Source: Scatomorpha stercorigallinarum (lineage in GTDB: Bacteria; Bacillota; Clostridia; Oscillospirales; Oscillospiraceae). From it: a stretch of DNA of 64,000 nt. This document shows, one piece after another, positions 33,770-42,375 of the stretch. The position numbers and the translations under genes are program-made. The notes beneath the pieces are model-generated. The model saw only the letters and a list, made by a program, of their open reading frames with translations. It was not told where the DNA came from and did no database searches. The stretch covers positions 117,764 to 181,763 of the forward strand of contig CALXGN010000003.1 in the NCBI GenBank assembly GCA_944387865.1. Direction: 5' to 3'. The first letter of the stretch is position 1; the number at the start of each line of letters is the position of its first letter.

Positions 33770-33830
33770 TATAGTCATTACAGACTATATTATTATAGTA
33801 TACTAAAACTATACCTGTCAAGCTAAACTG
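33770..33830. promoter_or_regulatory. Divergent promoter region with dyads
   Basis: AT-rich patch in a GC-rich genome. The reverse promoter has TTGACA near 33815 and TATAAT near 33790 (18 bp spacer). The perfect dyad TATAGTC-N6-GACTATA (33770-33789) and a second, TAGTATACTA, lie between the lipoprotein and the ribbon-helix-helix gene, and could be operators of the latter. Confidence 0.55.
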
Positions 33831-33855
33831 GGGGAAGAAGGGACGGGGTGAGAGC

Positions 33856-34047
33856 ATGGCAGGCGAGATAAGGATCAAGAAAAAGCAGCCGCGCGGGGAC
33901 GACGGGCACAAGGTGGTCTCCGTGCGGATGAAGGACGAGACGATCGAGCGGCTGGACGGGCTGGCCGCGCGCACCAACCGCTCGCGCAACGAGCTGATAA
34001 ACCTCCTGCTGGAGCGCGCGCTGGACATCGTGCGCATCGAGGACTGA
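33856..34047 (+). CDS. Ribbon-helix-helix DNA-binding protein
   Basis: 63 residues. A basic N-terminus (IRIKKKQPRG) is followed by a CopG/Arc fold: strand KVVSVRMKDE, helix TIERLDGLAARTN, helix RSRNELINLLLERALDIV. Such proteins bind DNA as dimers, often their own promoter. No toxin partner gene follows; the next gene is thyX with its own promoter. Target unknown. Confidence 0.8.
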   Translation: MAGEIRIKKKQPRGDDGHKVVSVRMKDETIERLDGLAARTNRSRNELINLLLERALDIVRIED

Positions 34048-34059
34048 GCGTCCAGGCGA

Positions 34060-34088
34060 TTGCGCGCCGCGGCGCGGCGTGGTATGAT
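34060..34088 (+). promoter_or_regulatory. Promoter of the thyX gene
   Basis: TTGCGC (34060-34065), 17 bp, TATGAT (34083-34088). Confidence 0.55.
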
Positions 34089-34123
34089 ATCAGAAAACAG
34101 AAAACGCATGGGAGGCACAGAAA

Positions 34124-35455
34124 ATGGGACACGCGAGGATCATCGGCTCCACGCCGGAGCCGCACCGCATCGTTTCCTGCGCGGGGCGCATCTCCTCCAC
34201 GGAGGGGACGGCCTGCGCGCTGTATGAGAGGTCCGCCGGGCAGGAGGAGAAGAACGCGCGGCTGATCGGCAAGATACTTGCCTCCGGGCACAGCTCGGTG
34301 ACGGAGCACGCGGTGCTGAACCTCGCCTTCGAGGACGTCTCGGTCTTTGCCGAGCAGTTCATCATCGAGTTCCGGCTGGCGTCCTTCACGGTGAAGAGCC
34401 GGCGCTATGTCGATTTCTCCGCCGCCGGCGTGTACGAGCCGGCCTTTGAAGGCTGCGCCGCCGGCGCGCAGGAGGTCTTCCGGCGGGCGGTGGAGCGGCT
34501 GTTCGCGCTCTATGCGCGGCTGGAGGCGGCCGGCGTGCCCAAGGAGGACGCGCGCTTCGTGCTGCCCTACTGCTTCCACAGCAACTTTTACTGCACGCTG
34601 AACGCCCGCGAGCTGATGCACATGCTCAACGAGCTGGCCTACGGCCGCGGCGCGGCCTATCCCGAGCTGAGAGCGCTGGGCGAGGAGCTCTTTGCCCAGT
34701 GCGAGGAGCGCTTCCCCTATCTGGTGCGGCGCGAGCGCGAGCGCTACGCGGCAAAGCTGCCGGATATCCCCGCCGCGCGCGCCCAAATGCCGGCGGACGC
34801 GCCGCTGGCGGAGGTGCTGGGCGGCCCGGAGCAGCCGGAGCGGGACATCTGCCGCGCCGCGGCGCTGATGCGCGGGTATCAGCCGGCGGAGCTGGACGAG
34901 GGGCGGCAGCGCGGATTCCTGCGCGCGCTTTTGAACGCGCCGCGCGCGCGTGAGCTGGAACAGGCGGCGTTCACGCTGCGCTTCGGTGCGCTCTCGCTGG
35001 CGGCGCTGACGCACCTGACGCGGCACCGCATGCAGTCGCTCTGCCCGCCGGAGCTCGCCGCCTGCTGCTCATACGAGCGCTATGTGCTGCCGCAGGGCGT
35101 CCTCGACGCGCATCTGGAATCGGAGTACCGCGCGGCCTTCGCCCTGGCCGGCGAGGCGGCGGAGGAGCTGCGCGCGCTGGGCATGTCCCGCGCCGACTCG
35201 GTCTATCTCCTCCTCGCCGGGCAGACGGTGAGCGCGGTGACGACGATGAACGCCCGCGAGCTGGCCGTGTTCATGCGCCTGCGCTGCTGCGAGCGCGCGC
35301 AGTGGGAGATACGCCGGTGCGCCGAGGCCGCCCTCGAAGCCCTGCGCGCGCGCTGGCCGCTGCTCTTCTCCCTCTACGGCCCCACATGCTACATGACCGG
35401 CCGCTGCCCCGAAGGCGCCATGTCCTGCGGCCACCCCAGGTCGCCGGAGGCCTGA
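34124..35455 (+). CDS. thyX: Two-domain FAD-dependent thymidylate synthase-like protein
   Basis: 443 residues, about twice a normal ThyX (220-250). Both halves resemble ThyX. The first has SSVTEHAVLNLAFEDVS and then EFRLASFTVKSRRYV where the signature RHRX7S should be: the last Arg and the Ser remain, but Arg-His became Glu-Phe. The second half has intact RHR (LTRHRMQSLCPPE) but lacks the Ser at +8; SYERY follows later. The signature is thus split over the two halves. It may methylate dUMP with folate and FAD, or be a divergent relative. GGAGG 8 bases before the ATG. Confidence 0.85.
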   Translation: MGHARIIGSTPEPHRIVSCAGRISSTEGTACALYERSAGQEEKNARLIGKILASGHSSVTEHAVLNLAFEDVSVFAEQFIIEFRLASFTVKSRRYVDFSAAGVYEPAFEGCAAGAQEVFRRAVERLFALYARLEAAGVPKEDARFVLPYCFHSNFYCTLNARELMHMLNELAYGRGAAYPELRALGEELFAQCEERFPYLVRRERERYAAKLPDIPAARAQMPADAPLAEVLGGPEQPERDICRAAALMRGYQPAELDEGRQRGFLRALLNAPRARELEQAAFTLRFGALSLAALTHLTRHRMQSLCPPELAACCSYERYVLPQGVLDAHLESEYRAAFALAGEAAEELRALGMSRADSVYLLLAGQTVSAVTTMNARELAVFMRLRCCERAQWEIRRCAEAALEALRARWPLLFSLYGPTCYMTGRCPEGAMSCGHPRSPEA

Positions 35456-35456
35456 C

Positions 35457-35939
35457 CGCCCCGCCGGCTTGCAGAAACCAAAAGCCTCCCCTACAAGTAG
35501 GGCTGGCCCAGGCTGCGATAAGGAGGCAGTTGCGCTGCGCGCCGGTCTACGGAAAGCAAATAGATACTTATAGTAGAAAACCCGCGAGGCTCTTGCCACG
35601 CGGGTTTTGTCCTACGCAACGTAAAAGCTTCCCCTGCCATGCAGGGGAAGCTTTGATTTCTTATGAGTCAGCGGTGCGAGCGAAGCGAAGCCCTCCGCGG
35701 CCGGTGGTGAGCAGGGCTATCCGATGACGGGATGACCACTCGAAAGTCAGTTACCACCCGAACTGACGGGCAGATTTTACCTGTCGACAAGCACCACAAG
35801 CGCTTTTCTTTGGAGTCTGAGGGGTTTCTTTTGGCAAGACCAAAAGAAATCTCTCAGAAAGAGGTCGCAGGGACGTTCGTCCCTGCCCCCCCGCCTGCTA
35901 GCGGCGCGCAGCGCAAACACCCGCGGCCGTTGGCCGCCC
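35457..35939. repeat. Intergenic mosaic repeat copy 5 (modules C, D, B)
   Basis: Convergent gap without genes. Terminator-like stem AAAACCCGCG...CGCGGGTTTT (35577-35608, module C), the perfect stem AAAGCTTCCCCTGC/GCAGGGGAAGCTTT (35624-35654, module D), the GCGAGCGAAGCGAAGC run, GATGACGGGATGACCAC, and the B hairpin (about 35815-35860). It ends GCGGCCGTTGGCCGCCC at the galE stop. Confidence 0.88.
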
Positions 35940-36935
35940 TCAAGGCGCAGTCCGGTAGCCGGAGGGGTGCGCCTGGTGCCAGCGCCAAGCGGTGTCGATG
36001 ATCTCGCGGATATCGTCGTGGCGTGGCCGCCAGCCGAGCACGCGGCGGGCCTTCTCGCTGGAGGCCACCAGCCGCGCCGGGTCGCCCGGGCGGCGCGGGG
36101 CCATCTCCGCCGGTATCGGGTGGCCCGTCACCTCGCGGGCGGCGTCTATGATCTGTTTAACGGAAAAGCCCACGCCGTTGCCGAGGTTGAAAACGTCGCT
36201 CTCCCCGCCGCCGAGCAGGTAGTCGAGCGCGAGGATGTGCGCCGCGGCCAGGTCCGTGACGTGGATGTAGTCGCGCACGCAGGTGCCGTCCTCCGTCGGG
36301 TAGTCGCCGCCGAAGATGGAGATGTGCGCGCGCTTCCCCAGCGGGACCTGCAAAACAAGGGGGATGAGGTGGGTCTCCGGGTCGTGGGCCTCGCCGATCT
36401 CGCCGGATGGGTCCGCGCCGCTGGCGTTGAAATAGCGCAGCGCCGTGTAGCGCAGGCCGTGCGCGCGCGCCACCCAGGCCATCATCTGTTCCATGGCCAG
36501 CTTTGTCTGGCCGTAGCAGTTGGTTGGCACGGTGGGGTCGCTCTCCAGTATGGGCACGCGCTCCGGCTCGCCGTAGACCGCCGCGGTGGAGGAAAAGACG
36601 ATGTTGCCCACGCCGTGGGCGACCATGCTCTCCAGCAGCGTCATCGTGCCGCCGAGGTTGTTGCCGTAGTACTTCAGCGGCTTCGACATGCTCTCGCCCA
36701 CCTGCGAGAAGGCGGCGAAGTGCAGCACGCCCTCTATGTCCTCGCGCTCAAAGAGGGCGTCCAGCGCCGCGCGGTCGCGGATATCGAGCTGGTAAAAGCG
36801 CGCGCGCGGGTGGACGGAGGCGGCGAAGCCGGTGACGAGGTTGTCCGCCACCACCACGTCGCGCCCCGCGGCGATGAGCTCGCGGACGGCGTGCGAGCCG
36901 ATGTAGCCCGCGCCGCCAAGGACCAGTATGGACAT
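35940..36935 (-). CDS. galE: UDP-glucose 4-epimerase
   Basis: 331 residues, extended SDR. GGAGYIGSHAVRELI binds NAD; the catalytic Ser and YxxxK are in FSSTAAVYGEP and YGQTKLAMEQ. The C-terminal RRPGDPARLVASSEKARRVLGW is typical of GalE. It follows galK by 15 bases on the reverse strand: Leloir pathway, with no galT in this window. Confidence 0.96.
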   Translation of the reverse strand: MSILVLGGAGYIGSHAVRELIAAGRDVVVADNLVTGFAASVHPRARFYQLDIRDRAALDALFEREDIEGVLHFAAFSQVGESMSKPLKYYGNNLGGTMTLLESMVAHGVGNIVFSSTAAVYGEPERVPILESDPTVPTNCYGQTKLAMEQMMAWVARAHGLRYTALRYFNASGADPSGEIGEAHDPETHLIPLVLQVPLGKRAHISIFGGDYPTEDGTCVRDYIHVTDLAAAHILALDYLLGGGESDVFNLGNGVGFSVKQIIDAAREVTGHPIPAEMAPRRPGDPARLVASSEKARRVLGWRPRHDDIREIIDTAWRWHQAHPSGYRTAP

Positions 36936-36950
36936 ATTTCGTGTCTCCTT

Positions 36951-38180
36951 TCAGATCTCGATCACGCCCGCGCCGGCGCTGCGCACGCTCAGCGCAAGGC
37001 AGCTCCCGGGGCCGAAAACGGCCTCCATGCGGCGTGAGAATTCGCCGTAGAGCCCCTCGGGGACGAAGGCCAGCATGGTGCCGCCGAAGCCGCCGCCGTG
37101 TACGCGGCAGGCCCCCGCGCCGCCGAGCACGCCGCGCGCCAGCGCCAGGGCCAGCGCCAGCGGCTGCTCGCGCGCGTCCCGCCCGGGCCAGAGGTTCTGC
37201 AAAAGCTCCGCCGAGGAGCGGCCGGAAGCGTCCACCTCGCGCAAAAATGCGGCGAAGTCGCCCCGGCGCAGGGCGCCGGCGGCGCGCCCGGCGCGCGCGT
37301 TCTCGGCGAACACGTGCATCGCCCTCAGCACGGCGCGGTCGCCAAGGCCCCGCCTCAGCTCGGGGATGGCCCCATAAAAAGCGCCCTCGTCCACCTCCCG
37401 CAGCGTCTCCGCGCCGAAGCGCGCGGCCACGGCGCGGCACTCGTCCGCGATGGCGGCGTAGTCCGCCGTGAGGTCGGCGTGCGCGCTGCGCGTATCCACC
37501 ACGCACATGCGGTGGCCGCAGCGGCCAAAGTCGAAGTCCACGCGCGCGGCGGCGCAGCCATCGGCGAAGTCCAGCTCCTGCACGCCGCCGAGGGCGATGG
37601 CCGCCTGGTCGAGCAGCCCGCAGGGCTTGCCGAAGTATTCGTTCTCCGCTCGCCGGCAGCGCTCCGCCCGTTCCAGCGCGGTGAGCGCGCCGCCCCCCGG
37701 CGAAAAGCGCTCGCAGAGCACGGCCAGCAGCAGCTCGAAGGCCGCGGAGGAGGAAAGCCCGCCGCCCGGCGGTATGTCGGAGGCCACATAGGCGTCAAAG
37801 CCGCGCGTAGCGTACCCGGCGGCTACGCCGCGCAGCAGTGCGGCGCTCGTTGCGCGCTCCGCGGCCACGGGCGCACCGGCCGGCAGGCAGATCTCGGCGC
37901 GAGCGAAGCCCTCCGAGCAGACGCGCACGCGCCCCAGGCCGTTGGGCACGGCGCAGGCGAGCATGTCCGGGCCGGCGGCGGCGCAGAGCACGCGCCCGCG
38001 CTGGTGGTCGGTGTGGTTGCCGCAGAGCTCCACGCGCCCGGGGGCAACAGCGAGCACGGCGGGCGCGTCCGCGGCGTGGCCAAATTCGTCCATGCAGCCG
38101 CGCACACAGCGCAAAACGCGCTCCCGCCCCGCGCCGCCCGGGCCGTCAGGGCGCGCGATGATATCGGAAAGTGTGACCAT
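36951..38180 (-). CDS. galK: Galactokinase
   Basis: 409 residues, GHMP kinase. The family signature GRVNLIGEHTDY appears as GRVELCGNHTDH; the ATP loop is PPGGGLSSSAAFEL; motif 3 is GGGFGGTMLAFV. The Glu-for-Asn and Asn-for-Glu changes in the first motif are not standard, so another GHMP sugar kinase is possible, though galE next door favours galactose. Confidence 0.88.
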   Translation of the reverse strand: MVTLSDIIARPDGPGGAGRERVLRCVRGCMDEFGHAADAPAVLAVAPGRVELCGNHTDHQRGRVLCAAAGPDMLACAVPNGLGRVRVCSEGFARAEICLPAGAPVAAERATSAALLRGVAAGYATRGFDAYVASDIPPGGGLSSSAAFELLLAVLCERFSPGGGALTALERAERCRRAENEYFGKPCGLLDQAAIALGGVQELDFADGCAAARVDFDFGRCGHRMCVVDTRSAHADLTADYAAIADECRAVAARFGAETLREVDEGAFYGAIPELRRGLGDRAVLRAMHVFAENARAGRAAGALRRGDFAAFLREVDASGRSSAELLQNLWPGRDAREQPLALALALARGVLGGAGACRVHGGGFGGTMLAFVPEGLYGEFSRRMEAVFGPGSCLALSVRSAGAGVIEI

Positions 38181-38216
38181 GGCGCTTCACCTCAGGGACA
38201 GTATATTGTAAATCCC

Positions 38217-38800
38217 CTCACAATGCAACCCAGGCTGCGCCTGGAGGCAGATGCGCTGCGCGCCGGTCTGCGGCAGGCAAGCAGAAACCTGTCACAGAAA
38301 ACCCGCAGGGCTCTCGCCCTGCGGTGTTTGTTCTACGCAACGTAAAAGCCTCCCCTACTTGTAGGGGAGGTGGCCGCACGAAAGTGCGGCCGGAGGGGTG
38401 CCGAAAGTCTGCGGTTCTTTTGTAAGATGCACAAACTCCAAACACCCCTCCGTCGCCTGCTCCGCAGACGCCACCTCCCCTGCACGGCAGGGGAGGCTTT
38501 GAGTTTCTGCTTACTCAGCGGCGCGAGCGTAAGCGAAGCCAACCGCGGTCGGCGTTGGGCAAAGCCATCCGACACCGGGATGACCGCGCGAAAGTCAGTC
38601 GCAACCTGGACTAACGTGCAGATTTTACCTACCGACAGGCACCAAAAGCGCTTTTCTTTGGAGTCTGAGGGGTTTCTTTTGGCGCAAGCAAAAGAAATCT
38701 CTCAGAATAGGGCCGCAGGGACGTTCGTCCCTGCATCCCCCGGCTGCGGGCGGGCCGCAGGCAAGTACCCGCGGCCGTTGGCCGCCGCAGCCTGGGCCGC
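38217..38800. repeat. Intergenic mosaic repeat copy 6 (modules C, D, B)
   Basis: Gene-free. CAGGCTGCGCCTGG dyad at 38230; stem ACCCGCAGGGC/GCCCTGCGG (about 38300-38322). The TCTACGCAACGTAAAAGC sequence is shared with copy 5. Two GCCTCCCCT/AGGGGAGG stems (38347-38371 and 38472-38500) flank an inverted spacer. Then come GCGAGCGTAAGCGAAGC, GGGATGACC, and the B hairpin 38665-38705, ending GCAGCCTGG beside the SLH-M15 gene stop. Confidence 0.88.
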
Positions 38801-40096
38801 TCAGCCGCCGGACTCGAGGATGGAGAAGTGCATGTAGTCCGCGCTGGTGGTCCAGCCGGTGTAGCCGTTCTCGGCGGTGCCGCCGCCCCAGCCCCAGCCG
38901 TACTTGGCAAAGGTCTGCACGACGATGCCGTCCGGGCGGATGCAGTAGGGGCTGTCGCTGGTCTTGTAGCAGAAGCTGCCGGTGAGCGGCGTCCAGGTGG
39001 TGGTGTCCACCTGGTAGTTCTCCACAGGGTTGATGTCGATGGCGCAGCCCCAGGAGTGTCGCATGGAGTCCGTGTAGCGCGCGCCGCCCAGCGCGTGGAT
39101 GGGGAAGCGCTCGCTGGAAGCGTAGATCTCCTCGAAGATGGCCACGACCTCCTTGGCCACGGCGCGGTTGACCTCCAGGTTCCAGGTGCGGGTGTAGTAC
39201 TCGCCGGCGCTGTTGATGTCCCAGGTCTGCACCTGCACGGTGACGATATAGTCGGCCAAATTGGCCTCGCTGCCGGTGAAATAGCTCTTGTTGGCGTCGC
39301 CGAAGAGGATCTGCCGGCCCTCGGCGCTCACATGGCCCCAGGCGTCGATGTAATCGCGGCTCTGCCAGGCGAAGGAGCTGTTGGGGTCCATGGCCGAGCC
39401 CGTCTCCGGGTCGGTGGAGGGCGTGGAGCCCGTCACCTCGTTGGCGTCGGAGACCTCGACGCGCTGGTCGCTCCAGGCCGTGCGCACCACGACGGCGGCG
39501 GCCTGCGCGCGGGTCATGGTGTCGTTGCCGTGGAAGCTGCCGTCCTCATAGCCGGTGATGATGCCCTTGCCGTAGGCCTGCTCCACGGCGCTGACGTACT
39601 TCGACTCGATGGCGGAGTAGTCGGCGATGGCGCTCTGCAGGTTCTGCAGCTGCACGAAGCTCTCCGAGAACACGTTGGCGCAGAAGTTGGAGAGCATCAC
39701 GCACATCTCATAGCGCGTGATGGGCGCGTCCAGCGCCGCCGCCGTGCAGGGGATGTCCAGGCCCCAGAGGACGCCGTTGTCGTTCAGCAGGTCCCAGTTG
39801 GGCGCGGCCCAGTGGATGCTGGTGTCGATGGCCTTGTAGGGCACGAGCTCGCCGATGGTGCACAGCAGCTTCATAAACTCCGCGCGGGTGATCTCCGCCT
39901 GCGGGCGGAAGGTGCCGTCCTCATAGCCGTTGATGATGCCGTAGCCGGCGCAGAGCGAGACGTAGTCCGCGTACCACTCGCCGGCCGGCACGTCGCTGAA
40001 ACTGGGCGCGTAGGACGCCCCGGCCGGCGCCGCGCCCAGAGCGAACACGGCCGCCAGCAGCAGCGCGCAGAGGCGCAGCATTGGTTTTTTCCTCAT
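38801..40096 (-). CDS. SLH-domain M15-type peptidoglycan carboxypeptidase
   Basis: 431 residues, secreted (signal MRKKPMLRLCALLLAAVFALGAAPAGA). Two or three S-layer homology repeats run to about residue 230 (FSDVPAGEWYADYVSLCAGYGIINGYEDGTF; GIITGYEDGSF). The C-terminal half is a VanY/M15-like zinc peptidase: SMRHSWGCAIDINP gives the HxxxxxxD ligands and DYMHFSI the third His. A cell-surface enzyme trimming peptide stems or acting in spore cortex or wall remodelling. ATGA overlap with the LysR-type gene. Confidence 0.9.
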   Translation of the reverse strand: MRKKPMLRLCALLLAAVFALGAAPAGASYAPSFSDVPAGEWYADYVSLCAGYGIINGYEDGTFRPQAEITRAEFMKLLCTIGELVPYKAIDTSIHWAAPNWDLLNDNGVLWGLDIPCTAAALDAPITRYEMCVMLSNFCANVFSESFVQLQNLQSAIADYSAIESKYVSAVEQAYGKGIITGYEDGSFHGNDTMTRAQAAAVVVRTAWSDQRVEVSDANEVTGSTPSTDPETGSAMDPNSSFAWQSRDYIDAWGHVSAEGRQILFGDANKSYFTGSEANLADYIVTVQVQTWDINSAGEYYTRTWNLEVNRAVAKEVVAIFEEIYASSERFPIHALGGARYTDSMRHSWGCAIDINPVENYQVDTTTWTPLTGSFCYKTSDSPYCIRPDGIVVQTFAKYGWGWGGGTAENGYTGWTTSADYMHFSILESGG

Positions 40097-40362
40097 ATCT
40101 TTCCTCCCATTCCCCGGATGTTCTCGCGCAGGGCGTCGGCGTCGGCGAGCAGCGCCCGCGCGCCCGTGAGCAGCGCCTGCCCGGCCGCCGTTGGCTCCAC
40201 GCCGCGGCGCGCGCGGCGGAAGAGCTCCGCGCCCAGCTCGCGCTCCAGCTCCGCCACCGCGCGCGAGACCGTGGAGTGGCTGATATACAGCTCCGCGGCC
40301 GCGCCGGTGAAGCTGCCGCGCTCCGCCGCCGCGCAGAATATCCTGAGCTTTTCCAGCTCCAT
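40093..40362 (-). CDS. LysR-type HTH domain protein (no effector domain)
   Basis: 89 residues, ending after the LysR winged helix and linker helix (LEKLRIFCAAAERGSFTGAAAELYISHSTVSRAVAELE, then LGAELFRR and AGQALLTGARALL). A full LysR regulator has about 290 residues, so the ligand-binding part is missing. It may be a small DNA-binding protein or a remnant. Its stop overlaps the start of the SLH-M15 gene, which suggests co-expression rather than random decay. Confidence 0.8.
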   Translation of the reverse strand: MELEKLRIFCAAAERGSFTGAAAELYISHSTVSRAVAELERELGAELFRRARRGVEPTAAGQALLTGARALLADADALRENIRGMGGKI

Positions 40363-40367
40363 GCCTC

Positions 40368-40748
40368 TCAGTAGTTGAAGGTGTGGGGCATCAGCTCGCT
40401 CAGCTTATAGCTGACGTAGCGCCCGCCGGCCTTGGCGCAGAGCACCTCCATGTCCGTGGAGAATTCGCTCAGAAACTGGCGGCAGGCCCCGCAGGGCATG
40501 CACCAGTTCTTGCCCTCGCCCCAGATGGCGATGCGCACGAAGTCCGTGTGCCCCTCGCTGACGGCCTTGCAGGCCGCGGTGCGCTCGGCGCAGATGGTGC
40601 TGCCCAGCGCGGCGTTCTCCACGTTGCAGCCGGTGAATACCGTCCCGTCCGAGCACTCCAGCGCCGCCCCCACGGGGAAGCGCGAATAGGGCACATAGGC
40701 GTTTTTTGCCGCCTGGGCGGCCATTTCCATGAGCTCTCTGTCTGTCAT
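40368..40748 (-). CDS. cdd: Cytidine deaminase
   Basis: 126 residues, tetrameric class. PYSRFPVGAALE, NVENAALGSTICAERTA with the HAE-like CAE catalytic motif (all-Cys zinc site), and PCGACRQFLSEF. Pyrimidine salvage in the cytosol. It runs into the LysR-type gene with a five-base gap. Confidence 0.97.
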   Translation of the reverse strand: MTDRELMEMAAQAAKNAYVPYSRFPVGAALECSDGTVFTGCNVENAALGSTICAERTAACKAVSEGHTDFVRIAIWGEGKNWCMPCGACRQFLSEFSTDMEVLCAKAGGRYVSYKLSELMPHTFNY

Positions 40749-40775
40749 TTTCTGCTCCTCCTCTTTCTCTTCGCT

Positions 40776-42359
40776 CTAAAAGTTTATCTCCCAGCCGGTG
40801 ATGCCGAAAAATACGTTGCTGGAGGTGGGGTCGAGCCCGGTGATGGCGTTGCGGTGGGTGATGACCTCCTGCCGCTCGAAGCAGATGGGCACGATGGGCG
40901 CGTTCATGGCGATGTAGCTGAGGAGCGAGGAACAGGCCTGCTGCCGCGAGGCGTCCCCCGCTTTCAGGTAGTCGTTGATGAGCGTAGCGTAGTTCTCGTC
41001 GTCGATGCCGCCGTAGTTGAGCGCGCCCTCCTGCGTCAGCAGGCGGGTGAGGTCGAAGTTGGCGGGCAGCTTCACCTCGGCGTAGTAGATGTCGAAGTCC
41101 TTCGTATTGAGTGCGTTCACATAGTCGTTCCAGCTCAGCTCGCGGACGTTGACCATGATGCCGATGTCGGCCAGGTCGCTGGCGAACTTCTTGGCGATGT
41201 CGCCCTTGCCGGCGCTCTCCGAGCAGACCACCAGGTCGAGCTCGATCTCCTGGATGGCGCTCATATCGACATATTCGCGCCAGCCGTCGTTGTCGTGGTC
41301 GGTGACGCTGGTGCTGTCGAAGATGCCGGCGCACTCCTCCATGTCATAGCGCAGCGCGGCGGCGCGCGTGCTGTCATAGAGCGGGCTGCGCGGGGAGACG
41401 GGCAGGGCGGCGGCCACGGCCCCGCCGTTCATCAGCGAATCGGCGGCGTATTCGCGGTCCACGGCCAGCGAGAGGGCGTAGCGGAACTGCTGGTAGCTGA
41501 CGAAGGGGCTCTCCATGTTGAAGGCCAGGTAGTGCATGTTGGTGGTGGTGAAATAGCGCGTCTCCGTGTTGCCGCCGTAGCCGAGGTTGGACTTGCCGGA
41601 GACGTCGTTCACCACCAGGTCGATATAAGCGTCCTCAAAGGCGGTGATGATCTCCTCCGTCTCCGTGTATTCCTTCAGATAGACGCGGTCCACGGGCAGG
41701 CTGCCCCCGCCGGCGTAGGCGTCGAAGGCCTCGAGATAGTCCTCCCCCTCCACGTACATGTAGGGCCCGCTGGCCACGGGGCGGGAGCTGCTGTAGGAGC
41801 CGTACTTTATCACCGGCACCGTCAGCAGGTATGGCAGCTGCAGGTCCGCCCTGGCGGTGGAGATGTTCACCGTGTCCGTGCCCGAGGGGCTGATGCCGTA
41901 GACGTTGGAAAAGCGCCCCGAATAGCGCTCGGAGTTGCGCGCGAGCTGGATGGAATAGGCCACGTCGGCGGCCGTCAGCGTGCTGCCGTCGTGCATGGGG
42001 ATGCTGGTGTCGATGGTCAGCGTCCACCAGGTGCCCTCGGCGGACACCGTCCAGTTGGTGACGATGCGGGAAGAGAGCTGATAGTCGTCGTCCAGCTCGA
42101 ACACGTTGTCGCAGACCAGCTGCGTCACCAGCAGGTTCTTGTTGTCCGTGGTGGCGTAGGGGTTGAGGCTGAGCGAGGAGTTGTAGTTGAGGGAAAACAC
42201 GTCGTCCGCCGCGTCGCGCACGCCGAGCTCCGTGCCGGGCAGGACGCCCGGCGTGGGCGTGGGCGCGGCCGAGCTCTGCGGCTCCGCGGCCTGGCCGCAG
42301 GCCGTCAGCAGGCAGAGCATCAGCAAAATGGCCGCCGCGGCCCTTATCTTCCGTTTCAT
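40776..42359 (-). CDS. Peptide/nickel-type ABC substrate-binding lipoprotein
   Basis: 527 residues, lipobox LLTACG, with a short Ser/Pro/Thr linker. Family 5 solute-binding fold: SLNPYATTDNKNLLVTQLVCDNVF, WTLTIDTSIPMHDGSTLTAADVAYS, SGPYMYVEGED, RYALSLAVDREY, DFDIYYAEVKLP. The N-terminal half gives the usual W.L..G..F.DG..LTA pattern. No permease or ATPase genes are next to it, so it is an orphan binding protein; probably oligopeptides. Confidence 0.88.
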   Translation of the reverse strand: MKRKIRAAAAILLMLCLLTACGQAAEPQSSAAPTPTPGVLPGTELGVRDAADDVFSLNYNSSLSLNPYATTDNKNLLVTQLVCDNVFELDDDYQLSSRIVTNWTVSAEGTWWTLTIDTSIPMHDGSTLTAADVAYSIQLARNSERYSGRFSNVYGISPSGTDTVNISTARADLQLPYLLTVPVIKYGSYSSSRPVASGPYMYVEGEDYLEAFDAYAGGGSLPVDRVYLKEYTETEEIITAFEDAYIDLVVNDVSGKSNLGYGGNTETRYFTTTNMHYLAFNMESPFVSYQQFRYALSLAVDREYAADSLMNGGAVAAALPVSPRSPLYDSTRAAALRYDMEECAGIFDSTSVTDHDNDGWREYVDMSAIQEIELDLVVCSESAGKGDIAKKFASDLADIGIMVNVRELSWNDYVNALNTKDFDIYYAEVKLPANFDLTRLLTQEGALNYGGIDDENYATLINDYLKAGDASRQQACSSLLSYIAMNAPIVPICFERQEVITHRNAITGLDPTSSNVFFGITGWEINF

Positions 42360-42375
42360 GGCTTCACCGACCGAT

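Noticed and set aside
33856..34047. Ribbon-helix-helix protein as antitoxin
   Set aside because: No small toxin gene is adjacent; the next gene is a 443-residue ThyX-like protein with its own promoter.
40776..42359. Oligopeptide binding protein as part of a full Opp operon
   Set aside because: No permease or ATPase genes adjoin it; neighbours are cdd and pgeF.
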